From the NCBI GenBank assembly GCA_022825725.1, contig JAJDWE010000033.1:1-64000 (forward strand): a stretch of DNA of 64,000 nt, read 5' to 3'. Both the position numbers and the translations under genes were made by a program. Shown piece after piece: positions 17,760 through 26,678 of this stretch (its first letter is position 1; each line of letters starts with the position of its first letter). This stretch comes from Gemmatimonadota bacterium. Its GTDB lineage: Bacteria > Gemmatimonadota > Gemmatimonadetes > Palauibacterales > Palauibacteraceae. Below the pieces are notes generated by a model. It was not told the DNA's origin and did not search any database. It saw only the letters and a program-made list of their open reading frames with translations.

Positions 17760-18845
17760 ATGCCGGGCGATTCCGGGTCCGAAGGGTATCGTGCCGCCGT
17801 CCAGCGCGTCGGGCTGTTCTCGAACGCTCGGCGCGGCGTCGTCGCCGTATCGGGTTCCGGGGCGCTACAGGTTGTGAACGGCCTCGCCTCGAACGATGTG
17901 AAGCACGTCCCGTCGGGGCGGGGCGTCTATTCCTTCCTCCTGGACCGCCGCGGCCGCGTCGTCGTCGATCTGCGGGTGCTGCCCGTGGCGGGTTTCGAGC
18001 GGGACGCCGGAGACGGGGGAGCGGAAACGCTGTGGCTCGATACTCCGAGCGATGCCCTGCCGCATCTCATGGATCACCTCCGGAAGTACGTGCCGCCGAT
18101 GCTTGCAGGGCACCACGCGACGGATGTTGCCGTGCACGCGCTCATCGGACCGCGAGCGGCCGAGGCGCTTGGACGCTGGGAGGTGGCCGCAGGAGCGTCG
18201 TTTGCCCGGCAGCCCGACGAATTGGCCCCTCTCGAAGCGACGACCGTACATCTCGGGGGCGCTGCAGCCCTCGCGGTTCGCCGGGAGGAGATCGAGGGAG
18301 CCGGGTTCGACCTGTATGTCGATCACGGCGGCGAAGCAGGTGACGCGGAACCGCTCTCGAGACAGCTGGAGGATGCCGTCACGCGGGCGGGGGGAGCCGC
18401 CGCCGTCCGGGGAGACTGGGAGATCCTCCGGTTGGAGCAGGGATTGCCGGTGTTCGGGTCGGAGCTGGGCGCCGACCGCCTGGCTCAGGAGGCGGGCCAG
18501 GATGACCGGGCGATCAGCTTTGCCAAGGGGTGCTTCACGGGCCAGGAGGTCGTCGCCCGCATCCACTACCGCGGCCATGTGAACCGTCACCTGCGAGGGC
18601 TCCGCTGGGCCGCCGACACCCTCCATCAGGCACGCGACCTCGTGGGAGCCACCCTTCGGACGCCGACCGGCGCCGATCGCGCCAGGCCCGTCGGCCTCGT
18701 CACCTCCGCGGTTCGTTCTCCACGTTTCGGACCTATCGGCCTGGGATACGTCCGGCGGGAGATCCCCCCCGGCGCCGTGCTGGAGTCGAGGGACCACCCC
18801 GGCGTCGCACTGCACGTCACCGAAGCGCCCTTTACTGATGAGTAA
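17760..18845 (+). CDS. ygfZ: YgfZ/GcvT-domain folate-binding protein
   Basis: YgfZ-type proteins use tetrahydrofolate to support assembly or repair of certain Fe-S enzymes. The 361-residue product has the diagnostic signature KGCFTGQEVVARIHYRGHVNR around residue 258, containing the invariant Cys, after an aminomethyltransferase-like fold beginning FSNARRGVVAVSGSGALQVVNG. The signature separates it from true GcvT, which lacks KGCxxGQE. It could serve the many Fe-S enzymes encoded nearby (succinate dehydrogenase, aconitase-family, formate dehydrogenase). It is followed by the E1beta gene after 55 nt. Confidence 0.88.
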   Translation: MPGDSGSEGYRAAVQRVGLFSNARRGVVAVSGSGALQVVNGLASNDVKHVPSGRGVYSFLLDRRGRVVVDLRVLPVAGFERDAGDGGAETLWLDTPSDALPHLMDHLRKYVPPMLAGHHATDVAVHALIGPRAAEALGRWEVAAGASFARQPDELAPLEATTVHLGGAAALAVRREEIEGAGFDLYVDHGGEAGDAEPLSRQLEDAVTRAGGAAAVRGDWEILRLEQGLPVFGSELGADRLAQEAGQDDRAISFAKGCFTGQEVVARIHYRGHVNRHLRGLRWAADTLHQARDLVGATLRTPTGADRARPVGLVTSAVRSPRFGPIGLGYVRREIPPGAVLESRDHPGVALHVTEAPFTDE

Positions 18846-18900
18846 AGCACGCAACCGGAGACGTTGCTGAGGCGGACGGCCCGCGGTTATTCTTCGCGCC

Positions 18901-19875
18901 GTGGCTACGTATCTTGAGGCGATTCGACAGGCAATCCGCGAGGAAATGCGGGCGGACGCCGATGTCTTTGTCATGGGCGAGGACATCGGCGCCTACGGCG
19001 GCGCCTTCAAGATTACCGAGGGGCTGCTCGAGGAATTCGGAGAAGATCGCGTCATCGACACTCCGATCAGCGAAGCGGGGATCGTGGGCGCGGCGATCGG
19101 GGCGGCGCAGATGGGCCTGAAGCCGGTGTGCGAGATGCAGTTCATCGACTTCATCGCGCCGGCGTTCAACGTGATCGTCAACTTCGCCGCCAAGGTCCGC
19201 TACCGGACAGGGGTGGGGGCCGGGCTGGTGATTCGGGGACCCTGCGGCGCGGGCGTGCGGGCGGGGCCCTTTCACTCGCAGAACGTCGAGTCGTACTTCG
19301 CCAACGTGCCAGGCCTCAAGCTGGTGGCCCCGGCCACCGTGAGAGATGCGAAAGGCCTGCTCAAGGCGGCGATTCGGGATCCGGACCCGGTGCTCTTCTT
19401 CGAGCACAAGTACCTGTACCGAAGACTCCGTGAGGAACTCGAGGAGGGCGAGGAGTTCCTGACTCCGCTGGGGAAGGCGCGAACGCACCGCGGAGGAACG
19501 GATCTGACGCTGGTCACGTATGGCGCCATGGTCCACACGGCGCAGGCGGCGGCGGAGGAGCTGGCGGCCGAGGATGGCGCGGAGATCGAGATCCTTGACC
19601 TGAGGACGCTGCAACCGCTCGACAGCGCGGCGATCCTCGAGAGTGTGAAGAAGACGGGGAGACTGCTCCTCCTGCACGAAGCGCCGCGGTTCGGCGGCTT
19701 CGGCGGCGAGGTCGCCGCGTTGGTTTGCGAGCAGGCGTTCGAGTGGCTCGACGCGCCGATCCGACGGGTCGCGGCGCTCGACACGCCGGTGCCCTACGCG
19801 GCCGAGCTGGAGGACGCTCATCTACCCCAGGTGGCGGACGTCATCTCGATGGCCCGCCTGCAACTGAGTTACTGA
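18901..19875 (+). CDS. 2-oxoacid dehydrogenase E1 component, beta subunit
   Basis: A 324-residue E1beta of the pyruvate/branched-chain 2-oxoacid dehydrogenase family. With E1alpha it performs the thiamine-diphosphate-dependent decarboxylation. Visible features are FVMGEDIGAYGGAF (with the Glu that contacts the ThDP pyrimidine), DTPISEAGIVGAAIGAA, EMQFIDFI, GPFHSQNVESYFA, and the C-terminal VPYAAELEDAHLPQ. The start is GTG 18901. I see no Shine-Dalgarno, and a TTGCTG to TTATTC element just upstream could give a leaderless transcript (inference). The E2 gene follows 31 nt later. E1alpha, its obligate partner, is not adjacent and not in the window. Confidence 0.92.
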   Translation: MATYLEAIRQAIREEMRADADVFVMGEDIGAYGGAFKITEGLLEEFGEDRVIDTPISEAGIVGAAIGAAQMGLKPVCEMQFIDFIAPAFNVIVNFAAKVRYRTGVGAGLVIRGPCGAGVRAGPFHSQNVESYFANVPGLKLVAPATVRDAKGLLKAAIRDPDPVLFFEHKYLYRRLREELEEGEEFLTPLGKARTHRGGTDLTLVTYGAMVHTAQAAAEELAAEDGAEIEILDLRTLQPLDSAAILESVKKTGRLLLLHEAPRFGGFGGEVAALVCEQAFEWLDAPIRRVAALDTPVPYAAELEDAHLPQVADVISMARLQLSY

Positions 19876-19906
19876 ACCACGCGGCTTTACGCCGGGGAAG
19901 AACACC

Positions 19907-21376
19907 ATGTCCAAAGTGGATGTCATCATGCCGCAGATGGGGGAGTCCATCGCGGAGGGAACGTTGACGCGCTGGCTCAAGAATGTCGGGGATGCGGTGG
20001 AGCGCGACGAAGACCTGTTCGAGATATCCACGGACAAGGTCGACGCGGACATTCCGTCCCCCGCGGCGGGGGTGCTGGCTGAAGTTCTCGTTCAGAGCGG
20101 GGAGACGGTCGAGATCGACACGGTGGTCGCGCGCATCGAGACGGACGCCACGGCCGCGACCGCCCCGGCACCGTCGGCGCCCGTGGCGGAGCCGTCGTCG
20201 GACCCGGCGGCGGAGGCGCCCGCCGCAGAGCCCGTGACATCAACCGCGGCCGTGGCCGTTTCCGCGGCACCGCCCGCCGACACCACGCCCGTATCCCCGG
20301 CGCCGGGGACCGCGGCTCCACCCGCCAGTCGGGATGAGCGGCTACGGACGCGATCGACGCCGCTGGTACGGAAGATCGCCGCGGAGCACGGCGTCGACAT
20401 CCACCAGGTGCCCGGGACGGGGGCTTCCGGTCGCGTGACCCGGGACGACATTCTGGCGTTCATCTCGGCCGGAGGGCCGGAGGCGGCGCCCGCCCCCGCG
20501 GCGGCACCCGCTGCGGTCCCGGCGCCGATTCCCGCCTCCGACGTGAAGGCGTCGGAGCCGACGCCGCCCGACACGCCGGCCCCGGAACGTGCGGTACCCG
20601 GCACGCTTCGGATCCCGATCCACGGAGCCACGCTGGATGTCCGGCTCGGTTCCGTGCCGATTCGCGAGCGCGACCGGGTCGAGGAGATGAGCAGAGTTCG
20701 CCTGCGGACGATGGAACACATGCTCATGTCCAAGCGCGTTTCCGCGCACGTGACGTCGGTCACCGAGGTGGACTTCGAACGGATCGTTCAACTTCGGCGC
20801 GCGCTCAAGCCGCGTTTCGCGGATCAGGGCGTGAAGCTCACGTACGGCCCCTTCATCTACCGAGCCGTGATCGAGGCCCTGGGCGAATACCCGATCCTCA
20901 ACTCGTCCGTGGACGGATCGCGAATCGTGTATCACGGCAACATCAATCTCGGGATCGCGGTGGCGATCAACGACGGCCGCGAACTGATCGTGCCCGTGCT
21001 CAGGGACGCGGACCAGCTCAGCCTGCTGGGACTCGCGCAGCGCTCCAACGAACTCGCCGAGAAGGCCCGCAACAAGGCGCTGGACTTCGACGACATCCAG
21101 GGCGGGACGTTCACGATTACGAATGTGGGGGTCTTCGGAAACCTGTTCGGGACCCCGATCATCAACCAGCCTCAGGTCGCCATCCTCGGAACGGGCGTGA
21201 TCGAGAAGCGTCCGGTCGTCGTTCAGGACGGACTCGGTAATGACGTGATCGCGATCCGCAACCGGGCCTACTTCGGTCTTTCCTATGATCATCGCGTGGT
21301 CGACGGCGCCATGGCGGCGTTCTTCCTGAATCGGGTCCAGGAATACCTCGAAGGGTTCCCGGACGACTCCGCTTGA
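19907..21376 (+). CDS. 2-oxoacid dehydrogenase E2 (dihydrolipoamide acyltransferase)
   Basis: A 489-residue E2 core protein. Domain order: lipoyl domain (1-80) with the lipoylated Lys44 in STDKVDADIPSP; a long Ala/Pro/Val linker; peripheral E3/E1-binding domain (about 145-190, TPLVRKIAAEHGVDIHQV and GRVTRDDI); a second Ala/Pro linker; and the acyltransferase domain ending in YDHRVVDGAMA with catalytic His462 and Asp466. It carries acyl groups from E1 to CoA. The opening VDVIMPQMGESIAEG is most like branched-chain or 2-oxoglutarate E2, so the acyl specificity is uncertain. Lipoylation may depend on the ligase-family gene at 47490. It is in an operon with E1beta. Confidence 0.93.
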   Translation: MSKVDVIMPQMGESIAEGTLTRWLKNVGDAVERDEDLFEISTDKVDADIPSPAAGVLAEVLVQSGETVEIDTVVARIETDATAATAPAPSAPVAEPSSDPAAEAPAAEPVTSTAAVAVSAAPPADTTPVSPAPGTAAPPASRDERLRTRSTPLVRKIAAEHGVDIHQVPGTGASGRVTRDDILAFISAGGPEAAPAPAAAPAAVPAPIPASDVKASEPTPPDTPAPERAVPGTLRIPIHGATLDVRLGSVPIRERDRVEEMSRVRLRTMEHMLMSKRVSAHVTSVTEVDFERIVQLRRALKPRFADQGVKLTYGPFIYRAVIEALGEYPILNSSVDGSRIVYHGNINLGIAVAINDGRELIVPVLRDADQLSLLGLAQRSNELAEKARNKALDFDDIQGGTFTITNVGVFGNLFGTPIINQPQVAILGTGVIEKRPVVVQDGLGNDVIAIRNRAYFGLSYDHRVVDGAMAAFFLNRVQEYLEGFPDDSA

Positions 21377-21402
21377 CAGTCCTCCTGACGGCCCGGTAGG
21401 GT
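21373..21402 (+). promoter_or_regulatory. Candidate promoter of the succinate dehydrogenase operon
   Basis: TTGACA (21373-21378), an 18-nt spacer, then TAGGGT (21397-21402). It overlaps the E2 stop codon and lies about 50 nt before the membrane-anchor start. The -35 box is perfect and the -10 box is only fair. Confidence 0.5.
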
Positions 21403-21454
21403 GGCCGCGTCCTCCAAGGTCCCGCCCCACCCCACGAAGAGTCGACGAAAAACC

Positions 21455-22237
21455 ATGGAAAGCTCGGTCGCGGTTCGAGATCGCGGTTTCGGCAAGACGA
21501 TCCGCAGCGATCGCTGGTGGCTGCCACCGCTGAGCGTGGCGGTGGGGCTCGGCCTCTTCGGGGGCTACGCCACCTGGGCGGTCCTTCAGGGCGGGAACTA
21601 CTTCGCCGACCCGTACCTGTCTCCCCTGTACTCGCCGTGCATCGCCGCCAGCTGCCCCGAACAGATCCGCCTGTTCGGAATCGAGTGGTGGCCGTTCTCT
21701 CCGGCCATCTTGATGATGGGCGTGATCCTCGGGTTCCGGGGGACGTGCTACTACTACCGGAAGGCGTATTACCGCGCCTATTTCCTCGACCCGCCCGCCT
21801 GTGCTGTGGGCGAGTTCCGCGGCGACAGGTACGTGGGCGAGACGCGGCTGCCGTGGGTTCTCCAGAACCTCCACCGCTACTTTCTGTACGCCTCGATCGT
21901 CATCTGGCTCTTCCTGACGTACGACACGATTCACGGGTTCTTCTTCGAGGACGGCTTCGGCGTCGGAGTCGGATCCATCGTCCTTCTGATCAACCTCGTG
22001 CTGCTCTCGGGGTACTGGTTCGGCTGTCACTCGCTTCGGCATCTCATCGGCGGCGACGTCGATTGCTACTCGTGCACACTCGGCGGCAAGGCTCGCCACA
22101 AGGCGTGGAAGGGCGTGAGCTGGTTCAACAGGCGACACATGAGTTGGGCCTGGTTCAGCCTCGTCTTCGTGTGCGCAACCGATCTGTACATCCGGCTGGT
22201 CGCCATGGGCGTGTTCGAAGACCCTCGACTCTTCTGA
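21455..22237 (+). CDS. Succinate dehydrogenase membrane anchor, Sdh1-like
   Basis: A 260-residue polytopic membrane protein with about five hydrophobic segments (roughly 25-48, 80-98, 148-168, 178-198 and 235-252). It sits directly before sdhA and sdhB, and its length fits the single large anchor of mycobacterial Sdh1 (Rv0249c type) rather than the small SdhC/SdhD pair. Histidines in or near membrane helices (NLHRYFLY, DTIHGFF, GCHSLRHLIGG) could bind haem. Cys-containing loops (SPCIAASCPEQ, DCYSC) are unusual. It should anchor the SdhAB dimer and pass electrons to quinone. ATG 21455 is chosen for its position after the promoter. The operon continues with 26 nt to sdhA. Confidence 0.78.
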   Translation: MESSVAVRDRGFGKTIRSDRWWLPPLSVAVGLGLFGGYATWAVLQGGNYFADPYLSPLYSPCIAASCPEQIRLFGIEWWPFSPAILMMGVILGFRGTCYYYRKAYYRAYFLDPPACAVGEFRGDRYVGETRLPWVLQNLHRYFLYASIVIWLFLTYDTIHGFFFEDGFGVGVGSIVLLINLVLLSGYWFGCHSLRHLIGGDVDCYSCTLGGKARHKAWKGVSWFNRRHMSWAWFSLVFVCATDLYIRLVAMGVFEDPRLF

Positions 22238-22263
22238 CTAACTGAGGCACAGCGGACTTTTGC

Positions 22264-24060
22264 ATGGAGATTACAGAACGCCACGAGCATGACGTCCTCG
22301 TGATCGGAGCCGGCGGCGCCGGGCTCCGCGCGGCGATCGCGGCCATCGAGGCCGGCGCATCCGTGGGACTCGTCGGCAAGTCGCTGCTCGGCAAGGCGCA
22401 CACGGTCATGGCCGAAGGCGGGATGGCCGCCGCGCTCGGCAACAACCGCCCCGAAGACAATTGGCAGGTCCATTTCCGCGACACCATGCGGGGCGGGAAA
22501 GGGCTGTGCGACTGGCGCATGGCCCGGGCGCACGCCAGGGAGTCGCCGGATCGCGTGAGAGAACTCGAGGCCTGGGGCGCCCTCTTCGATCGGGCGGAGG
22601 ACGGACGCATGAACCAGCGTCCGTTCGGGGGGCACACCTACGGGAGGCTGGCGCACGTCGGCGACCGGACGGGGCTGGAGATGATCCGGACCCTTCAGGA
22701 TCATGCCGTGCACGAAGGGGCCGACGTCTTCATGGAGTGCACCGTGTTCCGGCTGCTCGTGGTGGATGGCCGCGTGGCCGGTGCCCTCGCGTACTGGCGT
22801 CCGACCGGCGAGTTCGTGCTCTTCCGCGCGCGGACGGTCGTCCTCGCCACGGGGGGGCTGGGGAAGGCCTGGAAGGTGACCTCCAATTCGTGGGAGTGCA
22901 CAGGCGACGGGGTGGCCCTCGCCTACGACGCGGGGGCCGAACTGATGGGCATGGAGTTCGTTCAATTCCATCCGACGGGCATGGTGTGGCCGCCCAGCGT
23001 GCGCGGCACGCTCGTCACGGAGGGAGTCCGGGGCGAGGGAGGCGTTCTCACGAACCGGGACGGCGAGCGCTTCATGTTCCGGTACGTCCCCGAGATGTTC
23101 GAGGGGGACTACGCGGAGAGCGAGGAGGAGGCCGACCGGTGGGTGGAGGGCGATCGCGTGGCGAACCGCCGGCCGCCCGAACTGCTCACCCGGGACGTCG
23201 TGGCGAAGGCGATCGTCGCGGAGGTCGAGGCCGGACGCGGGAGTCCGCACGGCGGCGTCTTCCTCAATATCTCGGAAAAGCGGAGCCCGGAGTACATCAA
23301 GGCCAAGCTCCCGAGCATGTATCACCAGTTCAAGGAGCTGGCGGGCGTCGACATCACGACCGATGCGATGGAGGTCGGGCCGACGACGCACTACGCGATG
23401 GGTGGAGTGAAGGTAGACCCCGAGACGGCGGCGACCCGCGTTCCCGGGCTGTACGCTGCCGGTGAAGTGGCCGCGGGCCTGCACGGCGGCAATCGTCTCG
23501 GCGGGAATTCCCTCTCGGACCTCATCGTGTTCGGTCAGCGCGCCGGCGCCGCTGCCGCGGAAGAGGCGAGAGGCGTATCCCTCGCTGAAATCCCGGCAGC
23601 CGAACTGTCCGCGGCCGTCGCGGGCGCGACGGCTCCCTTCGCGCGCGAGGGTGGGCGGAATCCCTTCGGCCTGCAGGAGGAATTGCAGCAGATCATGCAG
23701 GACAAGGTCGGAATCGCCCGCACGGAGGAGGCGCTGCGAGACGCCCTCGAGGATGTCCACCGACTGCACGGGGCGCTCGACGACTGCTCGGTCGACGGGG
23801 GGCGAGCCTTCAACCCGGGTTGGCACACCTGGCTCGATCTGCGCGTGATGCTCACCGTGGCTGAGGCGGTCGTCCTCTCGGCGCTCGAGCGCCGCGAGAG
23901 CCGCGGCGCGCATACCCGGATCGATTATCCGGACTCCGACGCCTCGCTCGGGCGGGTCAATCTTGTCATCCGATCGTCCGATGGACGGATGGCGACGGAC
24001 GCCGAACCGGTATCGGAGCCGCCGGCCGAACTGAGGCAGCTCATCGAGGAAGGGGTGTAG
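22264..24060 (+). CDS. sdhA: Succinate dehydrogenase/fumarate reductase flavoprotein
   Basis: A 598-residue FAD subunit that oxidises succinate to fumarate in the TCA cycle. The Rossmann motif VLVIGAGGAGLRAAIAA starts at residue 11. His46 in GKAHTVMAEGG aligns with the His that binds FAD covalently in SdhA. QFHPTGM, EGVRGEGGVL and HGGNRLGGNSLSD are the substrate and flavin motifs. The sequence and the neighbouring 246-residue iron-sulfur protein resemble mycobacterial Sdh1. The gene lies 4 nt before sdhB. Succinate oxidation is more likely than fumarate reduction in an apparently respiring organism, but sequence alone does not decide the direction. Confidence 0.95.
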   Translation: MEITERHEHDVLVIGAGGAGLRAAIAAIEAGASVGLVGKSLLGKAHTVMAEGGMAAALGNNRPEDNWQVHFRDTMRGGKGLCDWRMARAHARESPDRVRELEAWGALFDRAEDGRMNQRPFGGHTYGRLAHVGDRTGLEMIRTLQDHAVHEGADVFMECTVFRLLVVDGRVAGALAYWRPTGEFVLFRARTVVLATGGLGKAWKVTSNSWECTGDGVALAYDAGAELMGMEFVQFHPTGMVWPPSVRGTLVTEGVRGEGGVLTNRDGERFMFRYVPEMFEGDYAESEEEADRWVEGDRVANRRPPELLTRDVVAKAIVAEVEAGRGSPHGGVFLNISEKRSPEYIKAKLPSMYHQFKELAGVDITTDAMEVGPTTHYAMGGVKVDPETAATRVPGLYAAGEVAAGLHGGNRLGGNSLSDLIVFGQRAGAAAAEEARGVSLAEIPAAELSAAVAGATAPFAREGGRNPFGLQEELQQIMQDKVGIARTEEALRDALEDVHRLHGALDDCSVDGGRAFNPGWHTWLDLRVMLTVAEAVVLSALERRESRGAHTRIDYPDSDASLGRVNLVIRSSDGRMATDAEPVSEPPAELRQLIEEGV

Positions 24061-24064
24061 CGAG

Positions 24065-24805
24065 GTGGCGGAACGAACTTTCCAGGTCTACCGCGGGTCC
24101 GACGACGAGGGACGGCTCGAGTCCTACACGGTGGAGACCGACCAGGGCATGGTCGTGCTGGACGCGATCCACCGCATCCAGGCGGAACACGCGCCGGATC
24201 TCGCGGTGCGCTGGAACTGCAAGGCCGGCAAGTGCGGATCCTGCAGCTGCGAGGTCAACGGGCGGCCTCGCCTGACGTGCATGACCCGACTTTCCGACTA
24301 CGGCGAGGACGAACCGATCACGGTCACGCCCATGAAGGCCTTCCCCGTCATCAAGGACCTCGTCACCGACGTCTCACAGGCGTACCGAAACAACGCCTCC
24401 ATCCCGCGTTTCAAGCCGCGCCCCCGCGATGCGGACGACGGCTGGCGCATGCAGCAGTACGAGATCGACCGGGCGCAGGAAATGAGGAAGTGCATCGAGT
24501 GTTTCCTCTGCCAGGACGTCTGCCACGTCCTCCGGTCGCACGGGAAGCACGAGGAATTCATCGGCCCCACCTACCTCGTGAGAACGGCCGGATACAGCCT
24601 CAATCCGATCGATGTGGAGGACCGGAGCGAGTTCCTCCGGGACGCGGGAGGACTCGGCTACTGCAACATCACGAAGTGCTGCACGGAAGTGTGCCCCGAG
24701 CACATCACGATCACGGACAACGCGATCATCCCCCTCAAGGAGCGGGTCGTCGACCGCTTCTACGACCCGCTGAAGGCGCTCGTGAGACTCGTGCGGCGGC
24801 GCTAG
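24065..24805 (+). CDS. sdhB: Succinate dehydrogenase iron-sulfur subunit
   Basis: A 246-residue electron-transfer subunit linking SdhA to the membrane anchor. A plant-type [2Fe-2S] site is formed by Cys52, Cys57, Cys60 and Cys72 (NCKAGKCGSCSC, then LTCMT). The C-terminal half has CIECFLCQDVC and CNITKCCTEVCPEH for the [4Fe-4S] and [3Fe-4S] clusters. The start is GTG 24065, 4 nt after the sdhA stop, with a weak GAGG just upstream. It is the last gene of the operon and is convergent with the VapBC-like pair. Confidence 0.95.
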   Translation: MAERTFQVYRGSDDEGRLESYTVETDQGMVVLDAIHRIQAEHAPDLAVRWNCKAGKCGSCSCEVNGRPRLTCMTRLSDYGEDEPITVTPMKAFPVIKDLVTDVSQAYRNNASIPRFKPRPRDADDGWRMQQYEIDRAQEMRKCIECFLCQDVCHVLRSHGKHEEFIGPTYLVRTAGYSLNPIDVEDRSEFLRDAGGLGYCNITKCCTEVCPEHITITDNAIIPLKERVVDRFYDPLKALVRLVRRR

Positions 24806-24845
24806 CAGTCCGTGGCAACACCCGGCACCGCCGCCGGGACCGGGC

Positions 24846-25307
24846 TCAGCCGAAGTCTTCGACGTTCAACACGTGCATGCCGGCAATCCGCCGAAGTCCC
24901 GAGCCCGACGTGAGATACACCTCGGCGCCCGAAACGAGCGCCGTTGCAATCTGCAGGGCCCGTTCCGGCCGACCTCCAAGCTGCGCTCGTACTTCGGCGG
25001 CCTGGATGGCGATCTCGGGGCCGGCCGACACGATCTCCAGCCGAGGATAGAGGCGCATGTTCCGCGCCACATCGCGCGCCGACGCCGGCTTTCCCTGCCG
25101 ATACACCTCGGCGAGGATCTGGTACAGAGTCAGACTCGACGTCTGGGCCCTGATGCCGCCGCTCGCAATGCCCGAGAAGACGACATCCGTTTGTCTCGTT
25201 GGGCTCCTGCCGATCAGGTGAAGAGCGAACACGCGAGCGTCGACGTGAACGAGTTCGGCCGCGGTCAGGTGTTCCTCGAGACCCGCGGGGTTCGCCGCCT
25301 CCACCAA
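24846..25307 (-). CDS. PIN-domain protein, VapC-like toxin, possibly degenerate
   Basis: A 153-residue PIN-fold protein. VHVDARVFALHLIG has the first acidic residue of the fold and LTLYQILAEVYRQG the second. However, the third conserved position, normally Asp in the DALxIATA motif, reads PERALQIATAL, and the usual TNDxxF near the end is LTSGSGLRRI. Two of the four metal-binding acids therefore seem to be missing, and RNase activity is doubtful. The start is a TTG that directly abuts the antitoxin stop (TGA then TTG). GTG 25304 is an alternative. It pairs with the AbrB-type gene upstream as a toxin-antitoxin module or its relic. Confidence 0.75.
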   Translation of the reverse strand: MVEAANPAGLEEHLTAAELVHVDARVFALHLIGRSPTRQTDVVFSGIASGGIRAQTSSLTLYQILAEVYRQGKPASARDVARNMRLYPRLEIVSAGPEIAIQAAEVRAQLGGRPERALQIATALVSGAEVYLTSGSGLRRIAGMHVLNVEDFG

Positions 25308-25529
25308 TCAGGCTTCCTCGAGTTCGGGCCAGAGACCGCCGGCGTCGACTACGTCCCGAAGCAGGCCCCTTAGTCGATCGTCGTCGTCCGGCGGCAGCCT
25401 TTCCATCCTCACGGTCTCGCCGTCGACGGACACCGCGAGCCGGTCCCCGGGTGCGAGGCCGAGCGCCTCCCGGGCGGCTTTTGGAACCACGATCTGGTTC
25501 TTGGTGCTCATCTTTACCGAAACGACCAT
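25308..25529 (-). CDS. AbrB/MazE-type antitoxin (VapB-like)
   Basis: A 73-residue SpoVT/AbrB-fold DNA-binding protein. STKNQIVVPKAAREALGL followed by PGDRL is the classic swapped-hairpin motif, and VRMERLP closes the domain. The acidic tail (PPDDDD, then LWPELEEA) would bind the toxin. It should repress its own operon and neutralise the PIN protein encoded next. An internal ATG at 25511 (MSTKNQ) could be the real start, because AbrB proteins often begin there. Confidence 0.85.
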   Translation of the reverse strand: MVVSVKMSTKNQIVVPKAAREALGLAPGDRLAVSVDGETVRMERLPPDDDDRLRGLLRDVVDAGGLWPELEEA

Positions 25530-25601
25530 ACGTCGAACTCTAACCCTTTACCATGTCGCTTGGCAATGGGACAGCCAAAGCGGGATGGGCGGACGGTCCG
25601 G

Positions 25602-26588
25602 TCAGTTGAACAGCCAGACGAGCACGATGTAGGCGATATAGAGCAGCAGGAGCAGCCCGCCCTCCCACCTCTGCACCGTGCCCCGGTGCAGCGCGAGCGG
25701 GATGAGGATCACGGAGAAGGCCAGGGCCGGAAGCACATACCCGACGACGATGGTTGGATGGAGGACGAGCGGACGAACGAGGGCGGCGGTGCCGAGTACA
25801 AGGCCGAGATTGAACACGTTCGAGCCGATCACGTTTCCGATCGCGATGTCCCCCATTCGCCGGAAGGCGGCCACGAGCGTGGAAGCCAACTCCGGAAGCG
25901 AGGTGCCGACCGCAATCATGGTGGCGGCGATCACCGCTTCCGGGACGGCGAGCGACCTGGCGATCCCCTCCGCGCCCTCCAGCAGCCACTTCGCGCCGTA
26001 CGCGAGACAGGGCAGGCCGAGACCGATCCGTACGAGCGACCACCAGACGCCCGGCGCTGCGGCCGCGGACTCCCCGGCGTCGGTCCCGGCATCCGGCCGA
26101 TGCCCGTCAGGAGCGGGAGCGGCAGCCGCCTTCCCGAACAGGCCCACTCGTTCCCACTTCAGGAGGAAGAGCAGGTAGAGGGCCCAGCCGGATACGAGCA
26201 CGAATCCGTCCAGGCGGCCGACGGCGTCGTTGAGCGACAGCACCATCACCAGGGAGAGTACGATGATGACGAGGGGCGTCTCGCGCACGATGACCCGGCG
26301 GTGGACCTGGATCGGCCGAATCAGGGCGCCGACGCCCACGATCAGGCCTACGTTCGCGGCCGTGGAGCCCATGACGTTGCCGACGGCTACGCCCGGCTGG
26401 CCCTCCAGGGACGCAAGCGCGCTTACGACCAGTTCCGGGGCCGAAGTGCCGAAAGCGACCACCGTCAGGCCGACGACGAGCGGGCTGACGCCGAATCTCT
26501 GCGCCAGACCGGCGGCGCCGCGAACGAGCCAGTCTGCGCCGAGCGTCAGGGGCACGAACGCGAAGGCGAAGAGGAGGGTGTCCCTCAT
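25602..26588 (-). CDS. Calcium/sodium antiporter, YrbG family
   Basis: A 328-residue inner-membrane exchanger made of two inverted repeats of the Na/Ca exchanger fold, about five helices each. Each repeat has the ion-binding alpha motif: FGTSAPELVVSALAS in the first half with GNVMGSTAANVGLIVG, and GTSLPELASTLVAAF in the second with GNVIGSNVFNLGLVLG. A charged cytoplasmic loop (about 150-185, rich in Ala/Pro/Gly) joins the halves. Usual length for YrbG is about 325. It transports Ca2+ against Na+ or H+. It stands alone on the minus strand between the TA pair and the bactofilin. Confidence 0.93.
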   Translation of the reverse strand: MRDTLLFAFAFVPLTLGADWLVRGAAGLAQRFGVSPLVVGLTVVAFGTSAPELVVSALASLEGQPGVAVGNVMGSTAANVGLIVGVGALIRPIQVHRRVIVRETPLVIIVLSLVMVLSLNDAVGRLDGFVLVSGWALYLLFLLKWERVGLFGKAAAAPAPDGHRPDAGTDAGESAAAAPGVWWSLVRIGLGLPCLAYGAKWLLEGAEGIARSLAVPEAVIAATMIAVGTSLPELASTLVAAFRRMGDIAIGNVIGSNVFNLGLVLGTAALVRPLVLHPTIVVGYVLPALAFSVILIPLALHRGTVQRWEGGLLLLLYIAYIVLVWLFN

Positions 26589-26678
26589 CCGCGGTTACGG
26601 GATTCCGTCAAGCGGATCGCCCGCCCCGGCACGGTGCGACCGCTGCGGTCGGGAGACCGGGCGGGCGAAACCCTCTCT

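Noticed and set aside
17760..18845. GcvT aminomethyltransferase
   Set aside because: The KGCFTGQE signature assigns it to YgfZ, not to GcvT.
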